Shown: positions 41,117 through 50,922, counted from the first letter of the stretch. The stretch: 59,232 nt of DNA from Tianweitania sp. UT-5YL-CI-8 (GCF_030010215.1 NZ_JASCRR010000020.1:1-59232), one strand, 5' to 3'. The notes: a model not told the origin generated them from the sequence alone. Numbers and translations: made by a program.

Positions 41117-42036
41117 ATGATGCCAGATCAAGCGGATAGGACAGAGATCGCCTTCATCGGAGTGGGTAGCATCGGCGCTCCGATGGCGCATCGGTTGCTC
41201 GACCAGGGGCGCCGGCTTCTGATTTGCGACCCTCTTGCTAAGGCGCGTGCCCCATTCGCGGCGCTGGGGGTTGAGGTCGCCGAGGACCCGGCCGCCTGCA
41301 GCACCCAAGCGCTGGTCCTCTTCATGGTCGCTGACGACGCGCAGTTACGCATGGCCGCCGAAGCCTATGCCGGCGGACTTGCCGCCGGTCCTCGGATCGA
41401 GCGTCACGCGGCGATCATGAGCACAGTCCTGCCGGAAACGGTGGTAGAAGTCGGCCAATTGCTCGGCAGGGCAGGGATCCGCATCGTCGATGCGCCGGTC
41501 AGCGGTGGCTCCGTCAAGGCGCGCGACGGCACCCTGTCGATCATGACGGGCGGCGAGCGCTGTGATCTCGATCGCTTCAAGTCAGTCTTCGCCGATCTCG
41601 CCAGCGTCGTGTTCCACTGCGGTCCACTGGGAAGCGGTCTTACGGTAAAGATCCTGAACAACCTCGTGGGCGTTACAAACCTTTTCCTCTTTTCCGAGAC
41701 TATGGCGGTTGCAAAACGGCTGGGGCTTGATCCGGCACGGCTGGCACAGATCATGGAGGTCAGCTCGGGTCGAAATGTTGGTACCTTGGTACCAGGGACT
41801 GGGCGGCGCGCCAGGCCCTGTTTGCCTGGAACAGCGCCTCGCCGGAGGTCGCCCGTTCGTTAGTCAGGGTTACGCGCAAGGATCTTCGCTTGGCCCTTAC
41901 GCTTGCCCGCCAGGCGGGTCTCGACACACCGATCGCCGATGCCGTCTCCCAGGCCCATGACATGACGTCTCCGGACGATATCTTCAAGCGCTGGCGAGCG
42001 CTTGCCGTTCAATCTGACGAGGAGGCGGAGACATGA
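41117..42036 (+). pseudogene. 3-hydroxyisobutyrate dehydrogenase-family protein, frameshifted
   Basis: The first frame gives a Rossmann start IAFIGVGSIGAPMAHRLLDQG, the substrate motif VDAPVSGGSVKARDGTLSIM and the catalytic-lysine region GLTVKILNNLV (K in VKILNN). After SSGRNVGTL the frame reads into unrelated sequence and stops at 41863. The family C-terminus continues in another frame from about 41791: TRDWAARQALFAWNSASPEVAR, LALTLARQAGLDTPIADAV and a stop at 42036. The break lies in GGTACCTTGGTACC (about 41780-41793), as if two extra bases were present. Rejoined, the protein would be about 305 residues, normal for the family. It could be a true frameshift or a sequencing error. Confidence 0.85.
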
Positions 42037-42959
42037 CGGATTATCCCATGACATACAGGGAGGTGGCGACGGGGCTTCGGTTTCCCGAAGGTCCGGTCGC
42101 GCTGCCGGACGGGACCTGCCTCGTGGTCGAGATGGAGCGGCAAGCCCTGACGCGCGTGGGTGCGGATGGAACGGTGACGCAGATCGCGCATCTGCCGGGG
42201 GGGCCGAATGGCGCAGCCCTCGGCCCCGACATGCACTGCTATGTCTGCAACAACGGTGGCGTCAGCTTCCAGACCGACAGTTTCGGCTTGCGGCCTGCAG
42301 GCCAGGCGCCAAATTACCGGACCGGTAGCATCGACCGCGTTGATCTTCGAACAGGCGCGGTCGAAACGCTCTACGAGCGGTCAGCCGACGGGCCGCTGCG
42401 CAGCCCGAACGACATCGTCTTCGACCGGTACGGCGGCTTCTGGTTCACCGATTCCGGCAAGACGCGGCAACGCGATTCCGATCGCGGCTCCGTTTATTAC
42501 GCGAAGAACGACGGTTCGGAATGCCGGGAGGTCATTTTCCCAATGCTGGTGCCGAACGGTATCGCGCTCTCGCCCGATCAATCGCGGCTGATCGTGGCCG
42601 AAACCCACACGGCGCGGCTTTGGTCGTTCAATATCACGGGGCCAGGCACCGTCGACCGGAAGAGCTGGCCGTCGCCGCACGGGGGCACGCTGGTGGCTGG
42701 GATGCCGGGCTATCAGTGGTTCGATTCGCTGGCGATCGACAGCGCTGGCAATACCTGCGTTGCAACCCTCATCAAAGGCGGGATAACCGTAATCTCGCCG
42801 GATGGCAGCCGGATCGATTACATTTCGCTGCCGGACCTCTACACAACGAATATATGCTTCGGCGGACCGGACCTGAAGACAGCCTATGTGACGCTCGCTA
42901 ATAGCGGCCGTCTCGTGGCGCTTGATTGGCCGGTCGCCGGATTGGCCCTGAATTACTAG
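42033..42959 (+). CDS. SMP-30/gluconolactonase-family lactonase
   Basis: A 308-residue beta-propeller lactonase: TGLRFPEGPVALPDGTCLVVEM (metal glutamate in PEG), PLRSPNDIVFDRYGGFWFTDSGK (N-D motif), VPNGIALSPDQSRLIVAETH and FDSLAIDSAGNTCVATLI carry the usual family marks. The start overlaps the stop of the frameshifted dehydrogenase (ATGA), so it was the next gene of that operon. It probably hydrolyses a lactone formed in the pathway. It belongs to the same broad family as the gene at 19082 but is clearly distinct in sequence. Confidence 0.88.
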   Translation: MTDYPMTYREVATGLRFPEGPVALPDGTCLVVEMERQALTRVGADGTVTQIAHLPGGPNGAALGPDMHCYVCNNGGVSFQTDSFGLRPAGQAPNYRTGSIDRVDLRTGAVETLYERSADGPLRSPNDIVFDRYGGFWFTDSGKTRQRDSDRGSVYYAKNDGSECREVIFPMLVPNGIALSPDQSRLIVAETHTARLWSFNITGPGTVDRKSWPSPHGGTLVAGMPGYQWFDSLAIDSAGNTCVATLIKGGITVISPDGSRIDYISLPDLYTTNICFGGPDLKTAYVTLANSGRLVALDWPVAGLALNY

Positions 42960-43013
42960 CATACGGAGCGCGCCGTTTGCGGCGGATTGTGCGCGTTCGC
43001 CGATCGGACGGAC

Positions 43014-45134
43014 ATGATACCTCATTTTTCCCATCTGCTGTCGCCCGGGCACATCGGTACGCTCGAAATCCGCAATCGCATCGCCATGCCTGCCATGGGC
43101 ACAGATCTCTCCGGCGAGCGCGGCGTGGCGGGCGAGCGCATCCGCGCCTACTACGAGGCGCGTGCCCGCGGCGGTGTCGGCCTCATCACCACGGAGGCGG
43201 TTCCCATCGCCTTTCCGTCTGGGTTCAGTCGGCCTCACGCCATGGCGCTGCAAAATGACGAACAGCGTGCAGCGATGCGCCTCTTAACGGAGGCGGTGCA
43301 TCGCCACGGGGCGAAACTCGCCCTGCAGCTCAATCATCATGGGCCGATGGCGAAGCGCGATCTTCTGGCCGGGCGGCCACTTCTGGTGCCGTCCGAGCCA
43401 ATCCCGCGAAAGGGCGACGCAGGCGCTCATTTTATCCCCTCGGAGGAGGAGCAGTTGCAGCCCCAGCGCGCGGCAACCCCGCCCGCCTCCTATCGCGTCC
43501 TGACAATAGGCGATATTGCCGAACTCACCGCGCTGTACGGGCAGGCGGCGCGTGCGGCGCGCGAGGCTGGAGCCGATGCGATCGAGTTGCATGCGGCCCA
43601 CGGCTTTCTCTTGTCGTCCTTTCTGTCGCCGCGAACCAATCGCCGGGAGGACCCCTATGGGGGCAGCACCGAAGGCCGCGCCCGCTTTCTAATCGAGGTG
43701 CTGACCGAAGTTCGCCGCGCTGTTGGCGCGGACTTCCCGGTTTGGTGCAAGATTGACAGCGAGGAGTATCTAGTGGCCGGCGGCATCACGCTCGCGGACG
43801 CCAAAGTCATTGCCCGCCTGGCGGAAGCGGCGGGGGCGGCCGCGATTGTGGCAAGCACCACCGCGGATCCGGCAAATGCGCTGGCGCTAACCGAAAGCAA
43901 TATCCCAGACCAGCCGCAACGCATGTTTCCGAATGCCGCAGCGATCCGCAGCGGACTCCAGATTCCGGTCATTGCCTCCGGCCGGATCGAACCGGATGAA
44001 GCGGACCGGGCTATTGCCCGCGGCGAGGTCGATTTCGTCGGTTTCGGCCGCAAACTCCTGGCCGACGCGGAACTGGCGGCGAAGCTGGCGGCCGGCCGCG
44101 CTTCGGACGTGCGTCCATGCGTCTACTGTTACGCGTGCATCAGCCAGCTGACATTCGACGAACCCGTCAAATGCGCCGTCAACGCCGATACTGGCCATGA
44201 ACTTACCCGCGCGGTGCAGCCAACGTCGAAAAAGCTACGCGTCGCGGTCGTGGGTGGCGGCCCGGCCGGCATGGAGGCCGCCCGGCGCCTTTGTCTTGCC
44301 GGTCACACGGTGACACTATTCGAAGCCGGCGACTGTCTCGGCGGGACGCTGCGCTTTGCTGCACTGGCCTACGTGCCGAATGCCCGGCTCTTGCAATGGC
44401 TTCGCCGACAAGTCGCCGGCCTGCCCGTGGACGTGCGGCTCGGCACGCGGCCGACGCCCGACGACCTGCGGGTCATCGGCGCAGAACTAATCGTCGTTGC
44501 GACAGGCGCAATCCGTCCGCCGCTGCCAATTCCCGGGGCGGAGCGCCCTCACGTACTCAGCGGCGACGACCTGAGGTCGATGCTGACCGATGGCGGTGGC
44601 GGTAAAGCCCGAGCGCTACCTCTTGCGGCTCGTCTAGCGATAGCTGCTGGCCGGCGTTTCGGTCTGATGCGCTCGTCTGCTACAATAGCGGCCGCGTCCC
44701 GGGTCTGGATGCCGCTCGCTCGAAACATCGTCATCATCGGCTCGGAATTGGTGGGTCTGGAACTGGCGGAATTTCTCGCGCTTCGTGGGCGCACGGTGAC
44801 GGTGCTCGACGATCAGCCGAAGCCTGGCGGCGGCCTGTATGTCGTGCGCCGGCCTCGCGTTCTGCATGAACTGGCGGACCTGGGCGTCACGTTGATCAAC
44901 AATGCCAGAGAGATTGCCATCGGCGTCGCCGACGTGTCATTTTACGATGCCCGGCAGATGCACCGTATCCCCGCCGGCACGGTGATCGTCGCCAAGGGCG
45001 CGCGCGGCGATGCCACCGCCGCCGATCTCTATCGGCGGGCAGGGTTCCCGGTTCGCCAGATCGGCGATGGAACGGGTGTCGGCTATATCGAAGGCGCAAT
45101 GGCGGACGCTGCCGAACTCGCGGCGGGCCTTTAA
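43014..45134 (+). CDS. NADH:flavin oxidoreductase / 2,4-dienoyl-CoA reductase-type (Old Yellow Enzyme plus Fe-S and NAD(P) domains)
   Basis: The 706-residue protein has three parts. The N-terminal OYE TIM barrel (about 1-350) has NRIAMPAMGTDLS, LHAAHGFLLSSFLSPRTNRREDPYGGS and VDFVGFGRKLLADAEL. A [4Fe-4S] segment has cysteines in RPCVYCYACISQ and PVKCAVN (the usual CxxCxxxC plus distal C). The C-terminal FAD/NAD(P) domains have AVVGGGPAGMEAARRLCLAG and NIVIIGSELVGLELAEFLALRG. This is the layout of 2,4-dienoyl-CoA reductase (FadH) and related enoate/aromatic reductases. It ends 2 bases before the convergent LivM gene. The likely role is reducing an unsaturated or ring intermediate. Confidence 0.9.
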   Translation: MIPHFSHLLSPGHIGTLEIRNRIAMPAMGTDLSGERGVAGERIRAYYEARARGGVGLITTEAVPIAFPSGFSRPHAMALQNDEQRAAMRLLTEAVHRHGAKLALQLNHHGPMAKRDLLAGRPLLVPSEPIPRKGDAGAHFIPSEEEQLQPQRAATPPASYRVLTIGDIAELTALYGQAARAAREAGADAIELHAAHGFLLSSFLSPRTNRREDPYGGSTEGRARFLIEVLTEVRRAVGADFPVWCKIDSEEYLVAGGITLADAKVIARLAEAAGAAAIVASTTADPANALALTESNIPDQPQRMFPNAAAIRSGLQIPVIASGRIEPDEADRAIARGEVDFVGFGRKLLADAELAAKLAAGRASDVRPCVYCYACISQLTFDEPVKCAVNADTGHELTRAVQPTSKKLRVAVVGGGPAGMEAARRLCLAGHTVTLFEAGDCLGGTLRFAALAYVPNARLLQWLRRQVAGLPVDVRLGTRPTPDDLRVIGAELIVVATGAIRPPLPIPGAERPHVLSGDDLRSMLTDGGGGKARALPLAARLAIAAGRRFGLMRSSATIAAASRVWMPLARNIVIIGSELVGLELAEFLALRGRTVTVLDDQPKPGGGLYVVRRPRVLHELADLGVTLINNAREIAIGVADVSFYDARQMHRIPAGTVIVAKGARGDATAADLYRRAGFPVRQIGDGTGVGYIEGAMADAAELAAGL

Positions 45135-45136
45135 CC

Positions 45137-46117
45137 CTAACGACCGGCTCGTTTTGCGCGACGCTCCATCAGTGCTGCGAATTCGCCGATCAGGCCCTTT
45201 CGGAAGGCGAGAACGCAGATGATGAAGATCGCGCCCTGGACCGCTTTGACCCAGGTGCCAAATTCGGCCAAGTAGGTCTGCATGGCGATGAGTATCCCGG
45301 CGCCCACAATCGGGCCGATGATCGTGCCAACACCGCCGATCAGCGTCATCAGCACCACTTCCCCCGACATGAAGAATTCCACGTCGGTCAGCGTCGCCAA
45401 CTGAAAGGCGATCGCTTTCAGGGCGCCCGCCAGGCCTGAAAGCGTCGCTGAAAGCACGAAGGCGAGGAATTTGAAGCGATCGACGTCGTAGCCGAGCGAG
45501 GCGGCGCGGGGCTCGTTTTCACGAATAGCCTTCAGGAGATGGCCGAACGGCGAATTTACCGTGCGTAAGATGGCGACAAAACCAAGCAGGAAGACGACAA
45601 GCACGAAGAAATACATCGTGCGGTCGTTTTCCAGATTGATGAAGGGCAGCATCGACCTGCGCGGGACGCCCTGAATGCCGTCTTCGCCGCCGGTAAACTG
45701 AGCCTGTAGGGCGATGAAATAGACGATCTGGGCAAGGCCCATCGTGATCATGCCGAAATAAATGCCCTGCCGGCGGATGGCCACCCAGCCGAAGACGGCA
45801 CCGAGGATCGCGCCCGAGGCCATGCCGGCGACCAGGGAAAGCTCGGCCGGTAAACCCAGTTCCTTGGCGCAATGGGCCGAGACATAGGCCGCACCGCCGA
45901 AAAAGGCGGCGTGACCGAAACTCAGGATCCCCGCGAAGCCCATGAGCAGATTGAAGGCGCAGGCGAAGAGCGCGAAGCATAGGACGTTCATCAAAAAGAT
46001 CGGATAGACGACGAAGGGCGCGACAAGGGCCGCGGCCAGCGCCATTCCGGCGAGCAGCGGCACCTGGTAATCGGTAACCGTGGCCGCCGGGACGATCGTC
46101 AGATTGTTCGAAACCAT
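45137..46117 (-). CDS. Branched-chain amino acid-type ABC permease, LivM type
   Basis: The 326-residue permease has the LivM marks LLMGFAGILSFGHAAFFGGAAYVSA, KAIRENEPRAASLGYDVDRFK (coupling loop) and TLIGGVGTIIGPIVGAGIL. ATG 46117 shares a base with the livH stop. It is the last gene of the minus-strand operon LivG, LivF, LivH, LivM, a different gene order from the importer at 21-26 kb, and its sequence is not closely related to that system. It ends two bases from the OYE-type gene. Confidence 0.9.
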   Translation of the reverse strand: MVSNNLTIVPAATVTDYQVPLLAGMALAAALVAPFVVYPIFLMNVLCFALFACAFNLLMGFAGILSFGHAAFFGGAAYVSAHCAKELGLPAELSLVAGMASGAILGAVFGWVAIRRQGIYFGMITMGLAQIVYFIALQAQFTGGEDGIQGVPRRSMLPFINLENDRTMYFFVLVVFLLGFVAILRTVNSPFGHLLKAIRENEPRAASLGYDVDRFKFLAFVLSATLSGLAGALKAIAFQLATLTDVEFFMSGEVVLMTLIGGVGTIIGPIVGAGILIAMQTYLAEFGTWVKAVQGAIFIICVLAFRKGLIGEFAALMERRAKRAGR

Positions 46118-47004
46118 TATCGTGCCTTTCCGAAGAGACCGGCTGGGCGGAGCGTCAAGATGAGGATCATGGCGACGAAAACGACCAAATTGGAGCCGGG
46201 TGGATAGAAGACCTTGGTAAGCCCTTCCAGGATTCCGAGCCCGAAGCCTGCTACGATCGAGCCGCCGATCGAGCCCATGCCGCCGATGACCACAACGGCG
46301 AACACCACCACCATCAGGTTCGACCCCATGATGGAACTGACCTGGTAGAGCGGAGCCGCCAAGACACCCGCAAAGGCGGCAAGCGCCACGCCGAAGCCGT
46401 ATGTGATCATGATCATGCGCGGGACATTGACGCCAAAGGCGCGAACCAGGACCGGTCTTTCCGTAGCGGCGCGCAGATAGGAGCCGAGACGCGTCTTCTC
46501 GATAATGAGCCAGGTGCCAGCGCAAACCGCGATCGAGGCGGCGACAACCCAGAGCCGATAGATCGGCAGGACCATGAAATCGAGATCGATTACGCCGGAG
46601 AGCAACGCGGGCGCGCGATACGGCTGCCCGGATACTCCATACTGGCCGCGGAAGATGCTTTCAATCACAAGGGCCACGCCATATGTCAGCAGGAACCCGT
46701 AGATATGGTCGATGTCGTAGATGCGCCGCAGTATGAAGCGTTCCAGAATCACCCCGGTGATCCCGACGACGACCGGGCTGATTAGCAGCGCCGGCCAATA
46801 GCCGATGCCGAAGTAGGTAAGCAGCATCCATGACACGAAGGCGCCCATCATGTACTGGGCGCCATGGGTGAAATTGATGATGTTCAGAAGCCCGAAGATC
46901 ACGGACAGGCCAAGGCTCAGGATGGCATAGAAAGAGCCGTTGATCAGGCCGAGGAGAAGCTGGCCCAGAAGCACGTCCGTCGGAATGTTCAGGATCGGGA
47001 TCAT
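46117..47004 (-). CDS. Branched-chain amino acid-type ABC permease, LivH type
   Basis: A 295-residue permease with LSVIFGLLNIINFTHGAQYMMGAFVSW near residues 33-55, RAATERPVLVRAFGVNVPRMI as coupling loop and VIGGMGSIGGSIVAGFGLGILEG. These are LivH features. It lies 38 bases after the LivF gene and is translationally coupled to LivM. The binding proteins for this importer are probably those encoded divergently at 49684 and 51703. Confidence 0.9.
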   Translation of the reverse strand: MIPILNIPTDVLLGQLLLGLINGSFYAILSLGLSVIFGLLNIINFTHGAQYMMGAFVSWMLLTYFGIGYWPALLISPVVVGITGVILERFILRRIYDIDHIYGFLLTYGVALVIESIFRGQYGVSGQPYRAPALLSGVIDLDFMVLPIYRLWVVAASIAVCAGTWLIIEKTRLGSYLRAATERPVLVRAFGVNVPRMIMITYGFGVALAAFAGVLAAPLYQVSSIMGSNLMVVVFAVVVIGGMGSIGGSIVAGFGLGILEGLTKVFYPPGSNLVVFVAMILILTLRPAGLFGKAR

Positions 47005-47042
47005 GGTTAAGTTCCTCCGTGTGGCTCAGAGTCTCGGAGCGG

Positions 47043-47756
47043 TCAGACGCCGAGATAGGATTTCAGTCGCTCGGTCTGGTTCGGGAGGTCGTCATTGGCA
47101 ATCTCGTCCACGATCTTGCCCTCCTCAACCACGTAGTGCCGGTCGGCCACGGTGGAGGCGAAATGGAAGTTCTGCTCAACGAGAAGAATAGTGAAGCCCC
47201 GCTGCTTCAGAAGCCGCACCGCGACCCCGATCTGCTGGACAATAACGGGCGCCAGGCCCTCGGTAGGCTCGTCGAGCAGAAGCAGGCTGGCACCAGTACG
47301 CAGGATGCGTCCGATAGCGAGCATCTGTTGTTCCCCGCCTGAAAGCTTCGTGCCGAAACTCGTGCGTCGTTCGACCAGGTTGGGAAAAAGCGTGTGGATC
47401 TCCGCCACGCTCATGCCACCCTTGCCTACCACCGGCGGGAGCAGAAGATTTTCATCGACCGTCAGGCCCGAAAAGATACCGCGGTCCTCCGGGCAGTAGC
47501 CGATGCCCTTGCGGGCAATCTTGTCCGGGGAAAGGCCGACGAGTTCCGCGCCGTTGAAGCGGATCGAGCCGGCGGTGCGGCCGAGGATGCCCATGATGGC
47601 GCGCAGGCTCGTGGTCTTGCCGGCTCCGTTGCGACCCAGCAGCGTGATGACCTCGCCGCGTGCGACCTTGAGGCTGATGCCGTGGAGCACGTGGGATTCG
47701 TCGTACCAGCCCTGCAGATCGTGGATGTCGAGCATGGCGGCGGGTTGGTCAGACAT
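47043..47756 (-). CDS. ABC transporter ATPase, LivF type
   Basis: The 237-residue ATPase has Walker A GRNGAGKTTSLRAIMG, YCPEDRGIFSGLTVDENL, signature LSGGEQQMLAIGRILR and Walker B LLLDEPTEGLAP. It overlaps the LivG gene upstream by 8 bases. It differs from the two other LivF proteins in the window, showing that this importer is of separate origin. Confidence 0.92.
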   Translation of the reverse strand: MSDQPAAMLDIHDLQGWYDESHVLHGISLKVARGEVITLLGRNGAGKTTSLRAIMGILGRTAGSIRFNGAELVGLSPDKIARKGIGYCPEDRGIFSGLTVDENLLLPPVVGKGGMSVAEIHTLFPNLVERRTSFGTKLSGGEQQMLAIGRILRTGASLLLLDEPTEGLAPVIVQQIGVAVRLLKQRGFTILLVEQNFHFASTVADRHYVVEEGKIVDEIANDDLPNQTERLKSYLGV

Positions 47757-48501
47757 GCCCGTTCCCCATATAGGCTTCGATGACGGCCGGATTGGCCGAA
47801 ACCTCGCGATAGGTTCCTTCAGTCAAGATCTGACCGCGCTGAAGCACGGTGATCCGGTCGCAGAGATCTGCCACGACGCGCAGATTGTGCTCGACCATCA
47901 ACACGGTGCGGCCCACGGCGGCCGAGCGGATAAGGGCCGTGATGCGCTCGATGTCTTCCACGCCGAGGCCGGCCATGGGTTCGTCGAGCAGGAGGACAGA
48001 GGGATCGAGCGCCAGCGTCGTGGCGAGTTCCAGCGCACGCTTGCGGCCATAGGCAAGGTCGGCAGCGGCATGTCCGGCATAGGCGGTCAGCCCGACATCG
48101 GCGAGGAGTTCCATCGCGCGCTCGTCCAGTACGCGCAGCGTTTTATTCGAGCGCCAGAATTCGTAACCGGTGCCAAGCTTCCGCTGTAAGGCGACGCGGA
48201 CATTCTCGTGGACGCTCAGATGCGGAAAGACGGACGATATCTGGAAAGAGCGCGCCACGCCCCGCCGGCTGATGGCGGAAGGCTTGAGCGCGGTCACGTC
48301 GCGGCCATCGATGAGAATGCGGCCGGCGCTCGGCAGATGGAATTTGGTCAGCAGGTTGAAGACCGTGGTCTTGCCGGCGCCGTTCGGGCCGATTAGCGCA
48401 TGCAGTGCACCGCTCCTCACCTTGAGCGCAACGTTTTTGACGGCCGCAAAGCCGACGAAGGTCTTTGTCAGACCCTCCGTCTCTATAGCATAATGTTCCA
48501 A
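47749..48501 (-). CDS. ABC transporter ATPase, LivG type
   Basis: The 250-residue ATPase has Walker A GPNGAGKTT, VARSFQISSVFPHLSVHENVR, signature LAYGRKRALELA and Walker B LLLDEPMAGLG (glycine-rich end in place of AGM). No ATG fits; TTG 48501 gives the normal family length, with GGGGAG 11 bases upstream, and TTG 48525 is the alternative. It is the first gene of the LivGFHM operon, facing the DUF6282 gene across a 236-base region with a GTCC...GGAC palindrome. Confidence 0.86.
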   Translation of the reverse strand: MEHYAIETEGLTKTFVGFAAVKNVALKVRSGALHALIGPNGAGKTTVFNLLTKFHLPSAGRILIDGRDVTALKPSAISRRGVARSFQISSVFPHLSVHENVRVALQRKLGTGYEFWRSNKTLRVLDERAMELLADVGLTAYAGHAAADLAYGRKRALELATTLALDPSVLLLDEPMAGLGVEDIERITALIRSAAVGRTVLMVEHNLRVVADLCDRITVLQRGQILTEGTYREVSANPAVIEAYMGNGHV

Positions 48502-48621
48502 GGCGTCTGTCGCTCCCCACGGCAACGCTCACGGCGCGGGCCTGTGTCGAACCGCGCCTCCAGGGCCTGCACGGGCACCTGCTCACGCCGCATTCCTCGC
48601 GTGGGGCCAGCCGCTTCACTA

Positions 48622-48635
48622 CGTCCAAACGGACG
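48622..48635. promoter_or_regulatory. Operator-like palindrome CGTCCAAACGGACG, copy 3 of 4
   Basis: CGTCC and GGACG are perfect inverted halves. The 12-base core GTCCAAACGGAC is identical to the copy at 37612-37623. It lies between the LivGFHM operon (minus strand) and the DUF6282/binding-protein operon (plus strand), 121 and 103 bases from their starts. It ties this divergon to the one at 37.6 kb. Confidence 0.65.
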
Positions 48636-48737
48636 ATGAGCGCTCTTGCGTAGCTGCTTAACAATCCCGGGCACCGCGGAGGGAGGGAGCCTGGCCAACG
48701 GCCCGACCATTCGTTCCGCCGCCCGCAGGACAGACCA

Positions 48738-49637
48738 ATGATCGAAAAGATTTCTATAGACGGTTTCATCGACATCCACATCCACACGGCGCCGGCACCG
48801 TTCAACCGCATCGGCGACACTGCCGACATCGCGCGCTGGTGCGCCGAGGCGGGCATGGGCGGGGCAGTGATCAAGAGCCATTTCGAAAGCACGGTCTCCA
48901 AGGTCCATCACGGTGCGCTGAATGTTGCCGACTATCCGAATTTTAAGCTGGTGGCAGGCGTTGCCCTGAACCGCGGCGTCGGCGGCATCAATCCGGGCGC
49001 GGTGGAAATCGCCCTGCATCAGGGCGCGAAGATGGTCTGGCTGCCGACCTTCGATTCCTGCGCGCACATCAATTTCTATGGCGGCGCCGGCAAATACGGC
49101 AGCTTCAAGAGCATGTCGCTGGGCTTTCGCGGCGGCTCGTCGCCACGCGGAAACTACGTGGTCGTCGAGAACGGCATGATCACGGCGGAAGCCAAGGAAG
49201 TTATCGACATCATCATCGCCTACGACGCGGTTCTCTCCACCGCCCATGTCTCGAAGGAGGAGATTTACGCCGTCGTGGATTACGGTCTCTCCAAGGGTCT
49301 GAAGCGCATGTGCGTCACCCACCCGGAGGCGCCGGTTCCCAATATCGGCATCGATAGCATGGTGGAGCTTTCCAAGCAGGGCGTCTTCATGGAGTTCTGC
49401 GCGGTGAATTGCTTTCCGATGACCCCGACCTACGGGCTCGATCAGATGAAAGAAGCGATGGACGCCGTTGGCCCCGACTATGCGATTATTTCCAGCGACG
49501 CCGGCCAGCCCTGGATGCCGAAGCCGCCGGAGGCGATCCGAACCTTCGCGCAGGGTCTGCACGAAAAGGGCATTCCGTCCGATGTGATCCGCCGTATGGG
49601 CAAAGACAATCCGGAACGGCTGCTTGGCTTTGCCTGA
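48738..49637 (+). CDS. DUF6282-type metal-dependent hydrolase (amidohydrolase/PHP-like)
   Basis: A 299-residue protein starting with IDGFIDIHIHTAPAPFNRIGD, where HIH is the first metal-binding site. It has further candidate ligands in IKSHFESTVSKVHHG, STAHVSKEEI, CVTHPEAP and IISSDAGQPWMP. The order (HxH, H, H, D) is that of the amidohydrolase superfamily, and the whole pattern fits the DUF6282 family as I recall it. Substrate unknown. It opens an operon with two binding proteins and an SDR, so it probably acts on the imported compound, by hydrolysis or decarboxylation. Confidence 0.75.
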   Translation: MIEKISIDGFIDIHIHTAPAPFNRIGDTADIARWCAEAGMGGAVIKSHFESTVSKVHHGALNVADYPNFKLVAGVALNRGVGGINPGAVEIALHQGAKMVWLPTFDSCAHINFYGGAGKYGSFKSMSLGFRGGSSPRGNYVVVENGMITAEAKEVIDIIIAYDAVLSTAHVSKEEIYAVVDYGLSKGLKRMCVTHPEAPVPNIGIDSMVELSKQGVFMEFCAVNCFPMTPTYGLDQMKEAMDAVGPDYAIISSDAGQPWMPKPPEAIRTFAQGLHEKGIPSDVIRRMGKDNPERLLGFA

Positions 49638-49683
49638 CGCCCGTTCGCCCTCACCATAGTTCGCGTTTCGAGGAGTATCTCCA

Positions 49684-50922
49684 ATGACAGAACAAACGTC
49701 CGGGCTCCTGATGGAACGCCGTCGGGTCCTTCAGATCGCAGCCTCCCTGGCCGTTGCCGGCCTGACCTTCAACAAGGCATCCGCCCAATCCCCGCAGCCT
49801 TTCAAGATCGGCGTGCTTTCCGACATGTCGGGACCTTTCTCGGACCTGACCGGAAAGGGATCGGTGACGGCGGCCAAGCTCGCCGTGGAAGATTTCGGAT
49901 CGACCGTTCTCGGGCGACCCATCGAGATCGTCGCCGGCGATCATCAGAACAAGGCCGATATCGGTGTCGGCATCGCCCGGGAATGGTTCGGCCCTGGCAA
50001 GGTGAGCATGATCACAGATTTTGCCAATTCCTCGGTGGCTCTCGGCGTTCTCGCCGTGTTGCCGGCAGCCCAGCGGCTGGCGATCTATACATCCGTTTCG
50101 AGTTCCGGCCTGACCGGAAAGGATTGCAACAAGTACGGCATCCACTGGGCGCATGACGTCTATTCGATGAGCGTCGCGCTGATGAAGGCCATGCTCGCCG
50201 ACGGCGTGAAGTCGTTCTACTTTATCACCGCTGACTACACCTTCGGCACCGACATGGAGGCGACCTGCACCGCCGCAATCGAAAAGGCTGGCGGCAAGGT
50301 TCTGGGCTCATCGCGCCATCCGATCAACAATGCGGACTTTTCCTCTCTGCTGCTCTCCGCACGCAGTTCCGGCGCGGAAGCGATCGTGTTCGCGACCGGC
50401 GGCAACGACGTCCGCAACGCGTTGAAACAGGCTGCCGAATTCGGCATGCAGAAGCGCCAAAGGTTGGTGACGCCGCTCTTCATGCTGCTCGATGTGCATA
50501 GCCTCGGCCTCGAGGCGACGCAGGGCCTGACCTTCATTCAGTCATGGTACTGGGACGAGAACGACGAGACGCGGGCCCTTGCGAAGCGCTATTTCGACGT
50601 CATGGGCAGCATGCCGAGCGATCCGCATGTCGCCACCTATTCTGGCGTCCTCGAATATCTGCGCGCCGTCGACAAGGCCGGCACGGACGAGGCGGACAAG
50701 GTCTTAGCCGTGCTCCACGACGCCGAGTTCAACGACGGTTTCGTGCATGGCGGCCGCCTGCGCTCCGACAACAAGATGGTCTACGAGCGGCTGCTGGTAA
50801 ACGTGAAGTCGCCAGCGGAATCGACTAAGGACTGGGATTACTACACGATCGTCCGGCGCATTCCGGCCGACGAGGCCTTCCGGCCCATCGCCGAAAGTGC
50901 TTGCCCGCTTGCAAAAGCATGA
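49684..50922 (+). CDS. ABC transporter substrate-binding protein, Liv/urea type (Peripla_BP_6), first of a tandem pair
   Basis: The 412-residue protein has a Tat-like signal (ERRRVLQIAASLAVAGL ending near ASAQ) and the mature start FKIGVLSDMSGPFSDLTGKG. GDHQNKADIGVGIAREWFGP and VSMITDFANSS are shared almost word for word with the protein at 51703, so the two arose by duplication. A GAGGAG ribosome site precedes the ATG. It overlaps the SDR gene by 4 bases. The probable importer is encoded divergently at 45137-48501. Confidence 0.9.
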   Translation: MTEQTSGLLMERRRVLQIAASLAVAGLTFNKASAQSPQPFKIGVLSDMSGPFSDLTGKGSVTAAKLAVEDFGSTVLGRPIEIVAGDHQNKADIGVGIAREWFGPGKVSMITDFANSSVALGVLAVLPAAQRLAIYTSVSSSGLTGKDCNKYGIHWAHDVYSMSVALMKAMLADGVKSFYFITADYTFGTDMEATCTAAIEKAGGKVLGSSRHPINNADFSSLLLSARSSGAEAIVFATGGNDVRNALKQAAEFGMQKRQRLVTPLFMLLDVHSLGLEATQGLTFIQSWYWDENDETRALAKRYFDVMGSMPSDPHVATYSGVLEYLRAVDKAGTDEADKVLAVLHDAEFNDGFVHGGRLRSDNKMVYERLLVNVKSPAESTKDWDYYTIVRRIPADEAFRPIAESACPLAKA

